DNA from: Streptomyces sp. NBC_00236
Lineage (GTDB): Bacteria; Actinomycetota; Actinomycetes; Streptomycetales; Streptomycetaceae
Assembly (NCBI RefSeq): GCF_036195045.1
Contig: NZ_CP108100.1
Coordinates: 6,200,001 to 6,264,000 of the forward strand
Direction: 5' to 3'
Length of the DNA: 64,000 bases
The notes below the pieces were generated by a model. The model did no database searches and had not been told where the DNA came from. It worked only from the letters and a program-made list of their open reading frames with translations. Below are positions 17,508 to 26,828 of the stretch, in pieces (position 1 is the stretch's first letter; each line of letters starts with the position of its first letter). Made by a program: the position numbers and the translations under genes.

Positions 17508-20500
17508 GTGCATCTCAAGGCCCTGACCCTGCGTGGTTTCAAATCGTTCGCCTCCGCCACAACCCTGCGGTTCGAACCCGGGATCACCTGTGTGGTCGGC
17601 CCCAACGGGTCGGGCAAGTCCAATGTGGTGGACGCGCTCTCCTGGGTCATGGGGGAGCAGGGCGCCAAATCCCTGCGCGGCGGCAAGATGGAAGACGTGA
17701 TCTTCGCCGGTACCACCGGGCGGCCGCCGCTCGGCCGGGCCGAAGTATCGCTGACCATTGACAATTCCGACGGCGCACTGCCCATCGAGTACGCCGAAGT
17801 GACGATCACTCGGATCATGTTCCGCAACGGCGGCAGCGAATACCAGATCAATGGCGACACCTGCCGGCTGCTGGACATCCAGGAACTCCTCTCCGACTCC
17901 GGTATCGGCCGGGAGATGCACGTCATCGTCGGCCAGGGGCAGCTGGACTCCGTGCTCCACGCGGACCCGATGGGGCGCCGCGCCTTCATCGAGGAGGCCG
18001 CCGGTGTCCTCAAGCACCGCAAGCGCAAGGAGAAGGCGCTGCGGAAGCTGGACGCGATGGGGGCGAACCTGGCGCGCGTGCAGGACCTCACCGACGAACT
18101 GCGGCGGCAGCTGAAACCGCTCGGCCGGCAGGCCGCGGTGGCTCGCCGGGCCGCCGTCATCCAGGCCGATCTGCGCGACGCCCGGCTGCGCCTCCTCGCC
18201 GACGACCTGGTGCGTCTGCACACCGCCCTGCGCAGTGAGATCGCCGACGAGGCGGCGCTGAAACAGCGCCGCGAGGCGGCCGAGGCGGAACTGAAGGCGG
18301 CTCTCGGACGTGAGGCCGAACTGGAGGGCGAGGTACGGCGGCTGACGCCCCGGCTCCAGCGGGCCCAGCAGACCTGGTACGAGCTGTCGCAGCTGGCCGA
18401 ACGCGTACGAGGCACCGTCTCGCTCGCCGACGCCCGGGTGAAGAGCGCCACCGCGCCGCCCGAGGAGGAGCGACGCGGACGCGACCCCGAGGACATGGAG
18501 CGCGAGGCGGCCCGGATCCGTGAGCAGGAGGCGGAGCTGACCGCGGCGCTGGAGGCGGCGGAGCACGCGCTGGAGGACACCGCGTCCCACCGGGCCGAAC
18601 TGGAACGGGAACTGGCGGCCGAGGAACGCAGGCTCAAGGACGCGGCCCGCGCGCTCGCCGATCGCCGCGAAGGGCTCGCCCGGCTGAACGGTCAGGTCAA
18701 CGCGGCCCGCAGCCGCGCCGGTTCGGCGCAGTCGGAGATCGACCGGCTGGCAGCCTCGCGCGACGAGGCGCAGGAGCGGGCGGCCCGGGCCCAGGAGGAG
18801 TACGAGCAGCTGAAGGCCGAGGTGGACGGCCTGGACGCAGGGGACACGGAGCTCGGCGAGCGACACGAGGCCGCCCGGCGCGAACTGAAGGAGGCGGAGG
18901 GGGCTCTCTCCGCGGCTCGGGACGACCTCACCACCGCCGAACGCGAGCGCGCGGCGGTCGCGGCCCGCCATGACGCCCTGGCCCTCGGGCTGCGCCGCAA
19001 GGACGGCACGGGGGTGCTGCTCGGCGCCAGGGACCGGCTCACCGGGCTGCTCGGACCGGCGGCGGAACTGCTCACCGTGGCCCCGGGCCACGAGGTCGCG
19101 GTGGCCGCGGCGCTGGGCGCGGCGGCGGACGCGGTCGCGGTGACGGACGCGGCCACGGCGGCGGAGGCGATCCGGCTGCTCCGCAAGCAGGACGCGGGAC
19201 GCGCGTCCCTTCTGCTCGGCAGCGGGGGCGACGCGCGCCCGGCAGCCGCAGGCCGCGGCGGCTCCGAAGCCGTGGGGCAGGTGCCCGGTCAGGGGCCCGG
19301 CGCCGCCCATGTCCCCGGGCAGAGCGCGGAACCCGCACCGCGCCCCCCGGAGGTCACCGCGCCCCCCGCCCCTCGCGGAGCGGTCGAAGCCGAGGGGGCA
19401 GGACGTTCGGCCGAGGCGGAGGAAGCCGGGCGTACGGCCGAGGGAGCCGGGCGTCCGGTCGCCGTGGCCCTCACCGGCCTGTCCGCCCCCGCCGTCGCCG
19501 ACCTCGTCAGCGGTCCCGTCGAACTGATGGCCGCGGTCCGCAGGATGGTGCGGGACATGGTGGTCGTCGGGACGCTGGAGGACGCCGAGGACCTGGTCGC
19601 CGCCCACCCGGAACTGACGGCGGTGACCGGCGAGGGAGACGTGCTCTCCGCCCACTTCGCGCACGGCGGCTCGGCGGGGGCGCCCAGCCTCCTGGAGGTC
19701 CGGGCGTCCGTGGACGAGGCCGCGGCGGAGCTCGCCGAACTCGCCGTGCGGTGCGCGGAGCTGGCCGGGACGCAGCGGAACGCGGCACAGCGGCGCGCTG
19801 ACTGCGCGGCGCTCGTCGAGGAGCTGGGGGAGCGCCGCAGGGCCGCGGAGCGGGAGAAGTCCGGGGTGGCCCAGCAGCTCGGCCGGCTGGCCGGACAGGC
19901 TCGCGGCGCCGCCGGGGAGGCCGAGCGGATGACCGCGTCCGCCGCCCGCGCCCAGGAGTCCCTGGAGCGGGCGACCCAGGAGGCCGAGGAACTGGCCGAG
20001 CGGCTGCTGGTCGCCGAGGAGGCGGCGCAGGACGGTGCGGACGAGGAACCGGACACCGCCGTGCGCGACCGGCTCGCCGCCGACGGTGCGAACGCCCGCC
20101 AGACCGAGATGGAGGCCCGGCTCCAGGTCCGTACCCACGAGGAACGGGTCAAGGCCCTCGCAGGCCGCGCCGACTCCCTCGACCGGGGGGCCCGCGCCGA
20201 ACGTGAGGCACGCGCCCGCGTCGAGCAGCGCCGGGCCCGGCTGCGCCACGAGGCCGCGGTGGCGTCGGCCGTCGCGTCCGGCGCCCGTCAGCTGCTCGCC
20301 CACGTCGAGGTGTCCGTCGTACGAGCACAGGAGGAGCGGGCCGCCGCAGAGGCGTCGAAGGCCGAGCGGGAGCGGGAGCTGGCGGCCGAACGCCACCGGG
20401 GCCGCGAGCTCAAGGGCGAGCTCGACAAGCTGACGGACTCGGTCCACCGGGGAGAGGTGCTCGGCGCCGAGAAGCGGCTGCGGATAGAGCAGCTGGAGGC

Positions 20501-21293
20501 GAAGGCCCTGGAGGAGCTGGGTGTGGAGCCCGCCGGTCTGGCGGCGGAGTACGGACCGGACCAGCTCGTACCGCCGTCCCCGGCGGCCGAGGGCGAGGAG
20601 CTGCCGGAGGATCCGGAGCACCCGCGGAACCAGCCGAAGCCGTTCGTCCGGGCCGAGCAGGAGAAGCGGCTGAAGTCGGCCGAACGGGCGTATCAGCAAC
20701 TCGGGAAGGTGAATCCGCTCGCTCTGGAGGAGTTCTCGGCGCTGGAGGAGCGGCACAAGTTCCTCTCCGAGCAGCTGGAGGACCTGAAGAAGACCCGGGC
20801 CGATCTGATGCAGGTCATCAAGGAGGTCGACGAGCGGGTCGAGCAGGTCTTCACCGAGGCGTACCAGGACACCGCCAGGGAGTTCGAGGGCGTCTTCTCG
20901 CGCCTCTTCCCGGGGGGTGAGGGGCGGCTCGTCCTGACCGATCCGGACAACATGCTGGCGACCGGCGTGGACGTCGAGGCCAGGCCTCCGGGCAAGAAGG
21001 TCAAGCGGCTCTCCCTGCTGTCGGGCGGCGAAAGGTCGTTGACGGCCGTGGCGTTGCTGGTCTCGATCTTCAAGGCCAGGCCGAGCCCGTTCTATGTGAT
21101 GGACGAGGTCGAGGCGGCGCTCGACGACACCAACCTCCAGCGGCTGATCCGGATCATGGAGGAGCTCCAGGAGAGCTCGCAGCTCATCGTGATCACGCAC
21201 CAGAAGCGGACGATGGAGGTCGCCGACGCGCTGTACGGCGTCTCGATGCAGGGTGACGGCGTGTCCAAGGTGATCAGTCAGCGGCTGCGCTGA
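17508..21293 (+). CDS. smc: chromosome segregation ATPase SMC
   Basis: SMC with ScpA and ScpB forms the bacterial condensin that organises and segregates chromosomes; in Streptomyces it acts in sporulation septation. The 1261-residue protein has Walker A GPNGSGKS (residues 31-38), two long coiled-coil arms, a hinge and the C-terminal ABC signature LSLLSGGERSLTAVALL with Walker B FYVMDEVEAALDD. It is longer than the roughly 1190 residues usual for the genus. The excess is a Pro/Ala/Gly/Glu-rich stretch at about residues 570-650 inside the hinge. scpA and scpB are not in this window. Confidence 0.95.
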   Translation: MHLKALTLRGFKSFASATTLRFEPGITCVVGPNGSGKSNVVDALSWVMGEQGAKSLRGGKMEDVIFAGTTGRPPLGRAEVSLTIDNSDGALPIEYAEVTITRIMFRNGGSEYQINGDTCRLLDIQELLSDSGIGREMHVIVGQGQLDSVLHADPMGRRAFIEEAAGVLKHRKRKEKALRKLDAMGANLARVQDLTDELRRQLKPLGRQAAVARRAAVIQADLRDARLRLLADDLVRLHTALRSEIADEAALKQRREAAEAELKAALGREAELEGEVRRLTPRLQRAQQTWYELSQLAERVRGTVSLADARVKSATAPPEEERRGRDPEDMEREAARIREQEAELTAALEAAEHALEDTASHRAELERELAAEERRLKDAARALADRREGLARLNGQVNAARSRAGSAQSEIDRLAASRDEAQERAARAQEEYEQLKAEVDGLDAGDTELGERHEAARRELKEAEGALSAARDDLTTAERERAAVAARHDALALGLRRKDGTGVLLGARDRLTGLLGPAAELLTVAPGHEVAVAAALGAAADAVAVTDAATAAEAIRLLRKQDAGRASLLLGSGGDARPAAAGRGGSEAVGQVPGQGPGAAHVPGQSAEPAPRPPEVTAPPAPRGAVEAEGAGRSAEAEEAGRTAEGAGRPVAVALTGLSAPAVADLVSGPVELMAAVRRMVRDMVVVGTLEDAEDLVAAHPELTAVTGEGDVLSAHFAHGGSAGAPSLLEVRASVDEAAAELAELAVRCAELAGTQRNAAQRRADCAALVEELGERRRAAEREKSGVAQQLGRLAGQARGAAGEAERMTASAARAQESLERATQEAEELAERLLVAEEAAQDGADEEPDTAVRDRLAADGANARQTEMEARLQVRTHEERVKALAGRADSLDRGARAEREARARVEQRRARLRHEAAVASAVASGARQLLAHVEVSVVRAQEERAAAEASKAERERELAAERHRGRELKGELDKLTDSVHRGEVLGAEKRLRIEQLEAKALEELGVEPAGLAAEYGPDQLVPPSPAAEGEELPEDPEHPRNQPKPFVRAEQEKRLKSAERAYQQLGKVNPLALEEFSALEERHKFLSEQLEDLKKTRADLMQVIKEVDERVEQVFTEAYQDTAREFEGVFSRLFPGGEGRLVLTDPDNMLATGVDVEARPPGKKVKRLSLLSGGERSLTAVALLVSIFKARPSPFYVMDEVEAALDDTNLQRLIRIMEELQESSQLIVITHQKRTMEVADALYGVSMQGDGVSKVISQRLR

Positions 21294-21502
21294 GTCTTTA
21301 CCTAATCTTCAAGACTTCAACGTACCTTTTGGGCGCTCCTGGGTGGATGTCTGGTCAGTCCGCGAGATTGACTTCAAAACTTGAACGAATAGTCTCTGCA
21401 ACGTCGTTTTTACCTTCAAGTGGTGGCAGGTCTGAAGTTGTGCGCCACTAAGAAGAGCTCACCCCCCACGCCTGACGTTGCGGCCAGGCCCCAGGAGTTC
21501 AC
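21294..21502 (+). promoter_or_regulatory. glcP promoter region with repeated CTTCAA elements
   Basis: This A+T-richer region holds a promoter with -35 TTGACT (21368-21373), a 16-base spacer and -10 TAGTCT (21390-21395). The inverted repeat TTCAA-aac-TTGAA (21373-21385) lies in the spacer. Related half-sites recur: CTTCAAG at 21307 and 21414, ACTTCAA at 21314 and 21371. Together they look like a multi-site operator for a sugar-responsive regulator. Confidence 0.6.
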
Positions 21503-22921
21503 GTGACCAGCACATCGCAGGGACCAGAGTCCGGAGCCCGGGCGGCCCATCCGGAACACATCGGCCATGTCATCTTCATCACGGCTGCCGCTGCGATGGG
21601 TGGCTTCCTCTTCGGCTACGACAGTTCCGTCATCAACGGCGCCGTCGAGGCGATCCGGGACCGGTACGACATCGGCTCCGGCACGCTCGCCCAGGTCATC
21701 GCCATCGCCCTGATCGGCTGTGCGATCGGCGCCGCCACGGCGGGCCGGATCGCCGACCGCATCGGGCGCATCCGCTGTATGCAGATCGCCTCGGTGCTCT
21801 TCACCATCAGCGCCGTGGGCTCCGCGCTCCCGTTCGCGCTCTGGGACCTGGCGATGTGGCGCATCATCGGCGGCTTCGCCATCGGCATGGCGTCGGTGAT
21901 CGGCCCGGCGTACATCGCCGAGGTCTCGCCGCCCGCCTACCGCGGCCGGCTCGGCTCCTTCCAGCAGGCGGCGATCGTCATCGGCATCGCCATCTCCCAG
22001 CTGGTCAACTACGGCATCCTGCAGATCGCCGACGGTGACCAGCGCGGCAAGATCGGCGGCCTGGAAGCCTGGCAGTGGATGCTCGGCGTGATGGTCGTGC
22101 CCGCGGTGCTCTACGGGCTGCTGTCGTTCGCCATCCCGGAGTCGCCCCGCTTCCTGATCTCCGTCGGCAAGAAGGACCGGGCCCGCAAGATCCTCGAAGA
22201 GGTCGAGGGCAAGAACATCGACCTCGACGCCCGGGTCACCGAGATCGAGACGGCTATGCGCCGCGAGCACAAGTCGAGCTTCAGGGACCTGCTCGGCAGC
22301 CGCTTCGGCTTCCTGCCCATCGTCTGGGTCGGTATCGGTCTGTCGGTGTTCCAGCAGCTCGTCGGCATCAACGTGGCGTTCTACTACTCGGCGACGCTGT
22401 GGCAGTCGGTCGGCATCGACCCGACCGACTCGTTCTTCTACTCGTTCACGACCTCGATCATCAACATCATCGGTACGGTGATCGCGATGGTCCTGGTGGA
22501 CCGGGTGGGCCGCCGCCCCCTGGCCCTCGTCGGCTCCTGCGGCATGGCCATCGCCCTCGCCTTCGAGGCCTGGGCCTTCTCCGCCGACCTCGTCGACGGC
22601 AAACTGCCGGACACCCAGGGCCTGGTGGCGCTGATCGCCGCCCACGTCTTCGTGCTGTTCTTCGCCCTTTCGTGGGGCGTCGTGGTCTGGGTCTTCCTCG
22701 GCGAGATGTTCCCGAACCGGATCCGCGCCGCCGCACTCGGCGTCGCCGCCTCCGCGCAGTGGATCGCCAACTGGGCGATCACCGCGAGCTTCCCGAGCCT
22801 CGCCGACTGGAACCTGTCGGGCACGTACATCATCTACGCCTGCTTCGCCACGCTCTCGATCCCCTTCGTCATCAAGTTCGTGAAGGAGACCAAGGGCAAG
22901 GCGCTGGAGGAGATGGGCTAA
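21503..22921 (+). CDS. glcP: MFS sugar porter, glucose permease GlcP type
   Basis: The 472-residue protein is a 12-helix major facilitator of the sugar porter family. Hallmarks are GGFLFGYDSSVINGA in helix 1, the loop motifs DRIGRIR and DRVGRRPLALVG, PESPRFL after helix 6 and VFQQLVGINVAFYYSATLW in helix 7. Streptomycetes take up glucose with GlcP, a proton symporter of this type, and as I recall S. coelicolor carries glcP directly after smc. The GTG start has CAGGAG upstream. Substrate assignment is by similarity and position. Confidence 0.88.
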   Translation: MTSTSQGPESGARAAHPEHIGHVIFITAAAAMGGFLFGYDSSVINGAVEAIRDRYDIGSGTLAQVIAIALIGCAIGAATAGRIADRIGRIRCMQIASVLFTISAVGSALPFALWDLAMWRIIGGFAIGMASVIGPAYIAEVSPPAYRGRLGSFQQAAIVIGIAISQLVNYGILQIADGDQRGKIGGLEAWQWMLGVMVVPAVLYGLLSFAIPESPRFLISVGKKDRARKILEEVEGKNIDLDARVTEIETAMRREHKSSFRDLLGSRFGFLPIVWVGIGLSVFQQLVGINVAFYYSATLWQSVGIDPTDSFFYSFTTSIINIIGTVIAMVLVDRVGRRPLALVGSCGMAIALAFEAWAFSADLVDGKLPDTQGLVALIAAHVFVLFFALSWGVVVWVFLGEMFPNRIRAAALGVAASAQWIANWAITASFPSLADWNLSGTYIIYACFATLSIPFVIKFVKETKGKALEEMG

Positions 22922-22949
22922 CCCCCGCTGCCCCTCTCTCCTCGAAAAA

Positions 22950-22989
22950 CGTACGGCCCCGGCTCGCATCCGCGAACCGGGGCCGTACG
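22950..22989. terminator. bidirectional terminator between glcP and the LLM oxidoreductase gene
   Basis: A perfect 13-bp stem, CGTACGGCCCCGG and its complement, encloses a 14-base loop between convergent genes. An AAAAA run precedes it, which gives T5 for the reverse strand. Confidence 0.82.
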
Positions 22990-22993
22990 CGCC

Positions 22994-23959
22994 TCACCCT
23001 CCGATCGCCCCGCAGAACAACCGCAGGCTGCGCCACCCCTCCTCGACCGGCATGCCGCCGCACAGCGGGTGCAGCACCAGGCTGTCCAGCTCCCCGGCGA
23101 GAGCCGCGCAGGCCTCCGGTGTGACGATCCGGTAGACGCCCTCGGCCCGGAGCTCCGCCACGGTCGTCGCCGCCGAGCGGACGGCCGAACGGATGTCCTT
23201 GGACTGCCAGGAGGCGTACGTGCGCGCCTCGTGCAGGAAGTGCTCCCCGTACGCGGCCCAGGTCCGGTCCGGGTCCTCGGACACGTGCAGCAGAGGTGTC
23301 TCGGCCGAGGGCATCATGCAGAAGCCCTCCGTACCGTGCTCCGCGCGCTGCTCGTGGTAGTACGCCTCCAGCTCCGGCAGATGCGCGCTCGGGAACAGCG
23401 GCAGCCCCAGCCGGGCCGCCCGCCGCGCCGCCGCCCGCGAGCTGCCGCCCACCAGCAGCAGCGGATGCGGGCGGGTGTACGGACGCGGGGTGACCGTGAC
23501 CGTACGGCCGCGGAACTCGAACGGCTCGCCCGTCCACGCCTTCAACAGGGTCTCCAGCACCTCGTCCTGGAGCCGGCCCCGCCTGCCCCATTCGACGCCC
23601 GCCCGTTCGTACTCCTCGGGCCGGTAGCCGATCCCCGCGACCGTCACCAGCCGGCCCGCGCTGAGCAGATCGAGCACCGCGATGTCCTCGGCGAGCCGCA
23701 ACGGATCGTGCAGCGGACCGATGACCGCGGAGACCGTGACCGCGATCCGGCGGGTCGTCCCGAAGACGGCCCCGGCGAAGGTGAAGGGTGACGGCAGCCA
23801 GGAGTTGGCGGCGCCGTGGTGCTCCTCGGTCTGTACGGTGTCGACGCCGTGCTCGTCCGCGTACGCGGCCATGTCCAGCGCCGCGCGGTAGCGGGCCGAG
23901 AGGGAATCCGGTGTGGCTGCCGGATCGACGAGGTTGAACCGGACGACGGTGAAGGCCAT
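22994..23959 (-). CDS. LLM-class (luciferase-like) flavin-dependent oxidoreductase
   Basis: The 321-residue protein has the bacterial luciferase-like TIM-barrel pattern. It shows DTVQTEEHHGAANSWLPSP (EHH motif) near residue 45, AEDIAVLDLLSAGRLVTVAG near 105, then GIGYRPEEYERAGV. The PYTRPHPLLLVGGSSRAAAR segment is typical of the flavin/F420 phosphate site. Whether it uses FMNH2 or F420 cannot be settled by eye. It is 63 bases downstream of an NCS1 permease gene on the same strand, so a nucleobase-like substrate is possible. A palindrome lies in that gap. Confidence 0.85.
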   Translation of the reverse strand: MAFTVVRFNLVDPAATPDSLSARYRAALDMAAYADEHGVDTVQTEEHHGAANSWLPSPFTFAGAVFGTTRRIAVTVSAVIGPLHDPLRLAEDIAVLDLLSAGRLVTVAGIGYRPEEYERAGVEWGRRGRLQDEVLETLLKAWTGEPFEFRGRTVTVTPRPYTRPHPLLLVGGSSRAAARRAARLGLPLFPSAHLPELEAYYHEQRAEHGTEGFCMMPSAETPLLHVSEDPDRTWAAYGEHFLHEARTYASWQSKDIRSAVRSAATTVAELRAEGVYRIVTPEACAALAGELDSLVLHPLCGGMPVEEGWRSLRLFCGAIGG

Positions 23960-24011
23960 GACGCTGTCCCCCTGGGTCCTGCCGGGCGGGCTGGGCGAGG
24001 CCGGACCTTAG

Positions 24012-24026
24012 CTGACGTAGCGTCAG
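24012..24026. promoter_or_regulatory. TGACG-N3-CGTCA inverted repeat before the LLM oxidoreductase gene
   Basis: The perfect inverted repeat CTGACG-tag-CGTCAG overlaps the last codon of the permease gene and lies about 55 bases before the oxidoreductase start codon. A -10-like TAAGGT (reverse strand, 24005-24010) adjoins it. This suggests separate, repressor-controlled transcription of the oxidoreductase gene. Confidence 0.5.
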
Positions 24027-25414
24027 AAGTGTAGGGGGGTGGCCGCCCGGCGTGCGGCGGGCCGCGGCAGTGCCGCGTACAGACCGCCGGAGACGAGGAT
24101 CGTGACCGCCCAGCCGAGCCCGCTGCGCCCCGTCCAGGTCGTCGCGAGCGGACCGGTGAACCACTCCACGCCGGTGAACAGCAGCCCCACCACCAGGCCC
24201 ACCGCCCAGGCAGCCACCGCGGTCCACGCGAAGCCGCCCGTGTACCAGTAGGCGCTGGTGGACGTGGTGTCCATGAGCGCCTCCGGGTCGTAGGTGCGCC
24301 CCCGCAGTTGATCCACGCCGAAGACGCCGATCCAGGCCGAGAACGTCACCGCGAGCAGATTCAGGAAGGAGACGAACGAATCGACGAAACTGCTCGCCAC
24401 GAGCATCAGCAGCGACCCCAGGAACAGGCTGATCGCGGCATTCACACCGACGGCCCAGGCGCGCGGGATCATGAATCCCAGGGTCTGTGCGGTGAATCCG
24501 GCTGAATACATCGACATGGCGTTGATCAGCACCATGCCGAGCACGGCGACGGCCAGATACGGAACAGAGATCCAGTCGGGCAGCAGCACTCCGATGAACG
24601 CGACCGGATCACGGGTGACGGCGAGGTCCGGCGTACCGACCGCCATCACCGCCCCCATCAGCACCATCGGCAGAAACACGATTCCCGCACCGCCCACCGT
24701 CGCCGCGACCATCGCCCGCCCGGACGCGGTGTGCGGAAGGTAACGGGTGAAATCCGGCCCGGTGGGAGCCCAGCTGATACCGCCGGCCGCCAGGGTGCCG
24801 ATCCCCGCGATCATCGCCGACGTCGGACCGGCCGGCCGGTCGAGCACCGCGGGCCAGGCCGTCGCCCCGGCCAGGTGCACCAGGACCAGCACGCTGAACC
24901 CTCCGAAGAGGTACGCGGACCAGGTGCAGCACAGTCGCAGCGCCCGCATGCCGAGCCCCGACAGGAGGAAGCTGCTCGCGACGAAGGCGATCAGCGTCAC
25001 CATGATCAGCGTCGAGGTGCTCCGGATGCCGAAGAGCAGACCGAGCACGGCCAGCAGCGCGTACGCGCCGGTGACGGCGTTCAGCGTCTCCCACCCCCAG
25101 CGGGCCACCCAGATCAGTGCGCCGGGCGCCAGGTTGCCCCGCTGGCCGAAGACGGCCCGGGAGAGTGCCATGCCGGGGGCGCCGCCGCTGCGTCCCGCGA
25201 CCGAGATCAGTCCGACCAGGCCGAACGAGACAGCCGGTGCCACGGCCGCGACGACCAGCACCTGCCAGAGGCTCAGGCCGTCGAAGACGACGAGCCCCGC
25301 GCCGATCGTCAGCAGCAGCACGGTCATGTTCGCCGCGACCCAGGTCGGGAAGAGGGACCGGACCCGGCCGGTGCGCTCGCCGTCGGGCACGGGGTCAAGC
25401 CCACGGGTCTCCAC
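24023..25414 (-). CDS. NCS1 family purine/cytosine permease-like transporter
   Basis: The 463-residue protein has about 12 hydrophobic helices and belongs to the nucleobase:cation symporter-1 family. Characteristic segments are FPTWVAANMTVLLLTIGAGL near the N-terminus, SWAPTGPDFTRYLP (the NCS1 W-x-P-x-x-x-D-Y/F-x-R motif) and YSAGFTAQTLG. Substrates in the family include cytosine, uracil, allantoin, hydantoins and thiamine precursors, and none can be picked here. GTG 25414 is the first start matching homologues; the frame runs open far upstream without meaning. It is divergent from ftsY. Confidence 0.88.
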   Translation of the reverse strand: METRGLDPVPDGERTGRVRSLFPTWVAANMTVLLLTIGAGLVVFDGLSLWQVLVVAAVAPAVSFGLVGLISVAGRSGGAPGMALSRAVFGQRGNLAPGALIWVARWGWETLNAVTGAYALLAVLGLLFGIRSTSTLIMVTLIAFVASSFLLSGLGMRALRLCCTWSAYLFGGFSVLVLVHLAGATAWPAVLDRPAGPTSAMIAGIGTLAAGGISWAPTGPDFTRYLPHTASGRAMVAATVGGAGIVFLPMVLMGAVMAVGTPDLAVTRDPVAFIGVLLPDWISVPYLAVAVLGMVLINAMSMYSAGFTAQTLGFMIPRAWAVGVNAAISLFLGSLLMLVASSFVDSFVSFLNLLAVTFSAWIGVFGVDQLRGRTYDPEALMDTTSTSAYWYTGGFAWTAVAAWAVGLVVGLLFTGVEWFTGPLATTWTGRSGLGWAVTILVSGGLYAALPRPAARRAATPLHF

Positions 25415-25606
25415 GGCCAGGATCGTACCTTTTCCGGCATACCGTGCATCATGCCTCGCGCATGCGGGGGTATCGCGGGTGCTCGGCCCGGTACCCGGCA
25501 GAGGCCGTGCCCGGCGGGGTGTGGCGGCGTCGCTGCTCAGGGGGTCGTCACACGCACGCGGCCGCCTGCCGGACCCCGCATCCCTCGCATGCCGTCGCAC
25601 GTGACC

Positions 25607-25612
25607 GATACT
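25607..25612 (+). promoter_or_regulatory. ftsY -10 element
   Basis: GATACT stands nine bases before the ftsY ATG with no Shine-Dalgarno sequence of good spacing. Transcription probably starts within a few bases of the start codon. Confidence 0.4.
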
Positions 25613-25621
25613 GGGTGGGTT

Positions 25622-26818
25622 ATGGAATTCGTCATCCTTGCTGTAGTCATCGCCCTGGTCGCGGTCGGCGTGATCAGCGGGCTCGTGGTCAGCAGCCGCA
25701 AGAAGAAGCAGCTGCCCCCGGCACCGTCGAGCACGCCGACCATCACTCCTCCCGCCGAGCCCCATGTCGGCGAGGAGGCCGAGACGCCGCGCGACACCTC
25801 GCGCCGCACCATCGAGGAGGTCGGCCTTCCGCCCGGGGAGGCCCCCGAAACCGCAGAACCCGAGACGCCCGCCGCCCCCGCGCTGGACGTCCCCGAGCCC
25901 ACCGCCGGCCGGCTCGTACGGCTGCGGGCCAGGCTCGCCCGCTCGCAGAACTCCCTCGGCAAGGGGCTGCTCACGCTCCTGTCCCGGGACAACCTCGACG
26001 AGGACACCTGGGAGGAGATCGAGGACACCCTCCTCACCGCCGACGTCGGCGTCGCCCCCACCCAGGAACTGGTCGAACGGCTCCGCGAGCGCGTCCGCGT
26101 GCTCGGCACCCGTACCCCCGAGGAACTGCGCAAGCTGCTGCGCGAGGAGCTCCTCACCCTGCTCGGCACCGACTTCGACCGCGCGGTCAAGACGGACGGC
26201 GGCGCGGAGACCCCCGGCGTCGTCATGGTCGTCGGCGTCAACGGCACCGGCAAGACCACCACCACCGGCAAGCTGGCCCGGGTGCTCGTGGCCGACGGCC
26301 GCAGCGTCGTGCTCGGCGCGGCCGACACCTTCCGTGCCGCCGCCGCGGACCAGCTCCAGACCTGGGGCGAGCGCGTCGGTGCCCGCACCGTGCGCGGACC
26401 CGAAGGCGGCGACCCGGCGTCGATCGCCTTCGACGCCGTGAAGGAAGGCATCGCCGAGGGCGCCGACGTCGTGCTCATCGACACGGCGGGCCGGCTGCAC
26501 ACCAAGACCGGGCTGATGGACGAGCTCGGCAAGGTCAAGCGGGTCGTCGAGAAGCACGGACCGCTCGACGAGATCCTGCTCGTCCTCGACGCCACCACCG
26601 GCCAGAACGGCCTGGTGCAGGCGCGGGTGTTCGCCGAGGTCGTCGACATCACCGGCATCGTCCTCACCAAGCTCGACGGCACCGCCAAGGGCGGCATCGT
26701 CATCGCCGTCCAGCGCGAGCTGGGCGTACCGGTGAAGCTCGTCGGGCTCGGCGAGGGGCCGGACGATCTGGCCCCGTTCGAGCCGGAGGCGTTCGTGGAC
26801 GCCCTGATCGGGGACTGA
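25622..26818 (+). CDS. ftsY: signal recognition particle receptor FtsY
   Basis: FtsY is the GTPase receptor that docks the SRP-ribosome complex at the membrane. The 398-residue protein begins with a transmembrane helix (FVILAVVIALVAVGVISGLV), as in other actinobacterial FtsY proteins, then an acidic Pro/Glu/Thr-rich A domain to about residue 95 and the NG domain. GTPase motifs are GVNGTGKT (205-212), VVLGAADTFRAAAADQL, VVLIDTAGRLHTK and VLTKLDGTAKGG. ATG 25622 puts the membrane helix at the start. Its partner ffh is also in this window. Confidence 0.96.
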   Translation: MEFVILAVVIALVAVGVISGLVVSSRKKKQLPPAPSSTPTITPPAEPHVGEEAETPRDTSRRTIEEVGLPPGEAPETAEPETPAAPALDVPEPTAGRLVRLRARLARSQNSLGKGLLTLLSRDNLDEDTWEEIEDTLLTADVGVAPTQELVERLRERVRVLGTRTPEELRKLLREELLTLLGTDFDRAVKTDGGAETPGVVMVVGVNGTGKTTTTGKLARVLVADGRSVVLGAADTFRAAAADQLQTWGERVGARTVRGPEGGDPASIAFDAVKEGIAEGADVVLIDTAGRLHTKTGLMDELGKVKRVVEKHGPLDEILLVLDATTGQNGLVQARVFAEVVDITGIVLTKLDGTAKGGIVIAVQRELGVPVKLVGLGEGPDDLAPFEPEAFVDALIGD

Positions 26819-26828
26819 ACCCCTCGTA

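Noticed and set aside
17229..21200. Very long open frame on the reverse strand opposite smc (about 1320 codons)
   Set aside because: It mirrors the smc frame; high G+C removes stops from the antisense frame, and the translation is Arg/Gly/Leu/Gln-rich with no motif.
24731..25621. Upstream extension of the ftsY frame through the permease gene
   Set aside because: It is antisense to a clear NCS1 permease, and FtsY homologues begin at the membrane helix.
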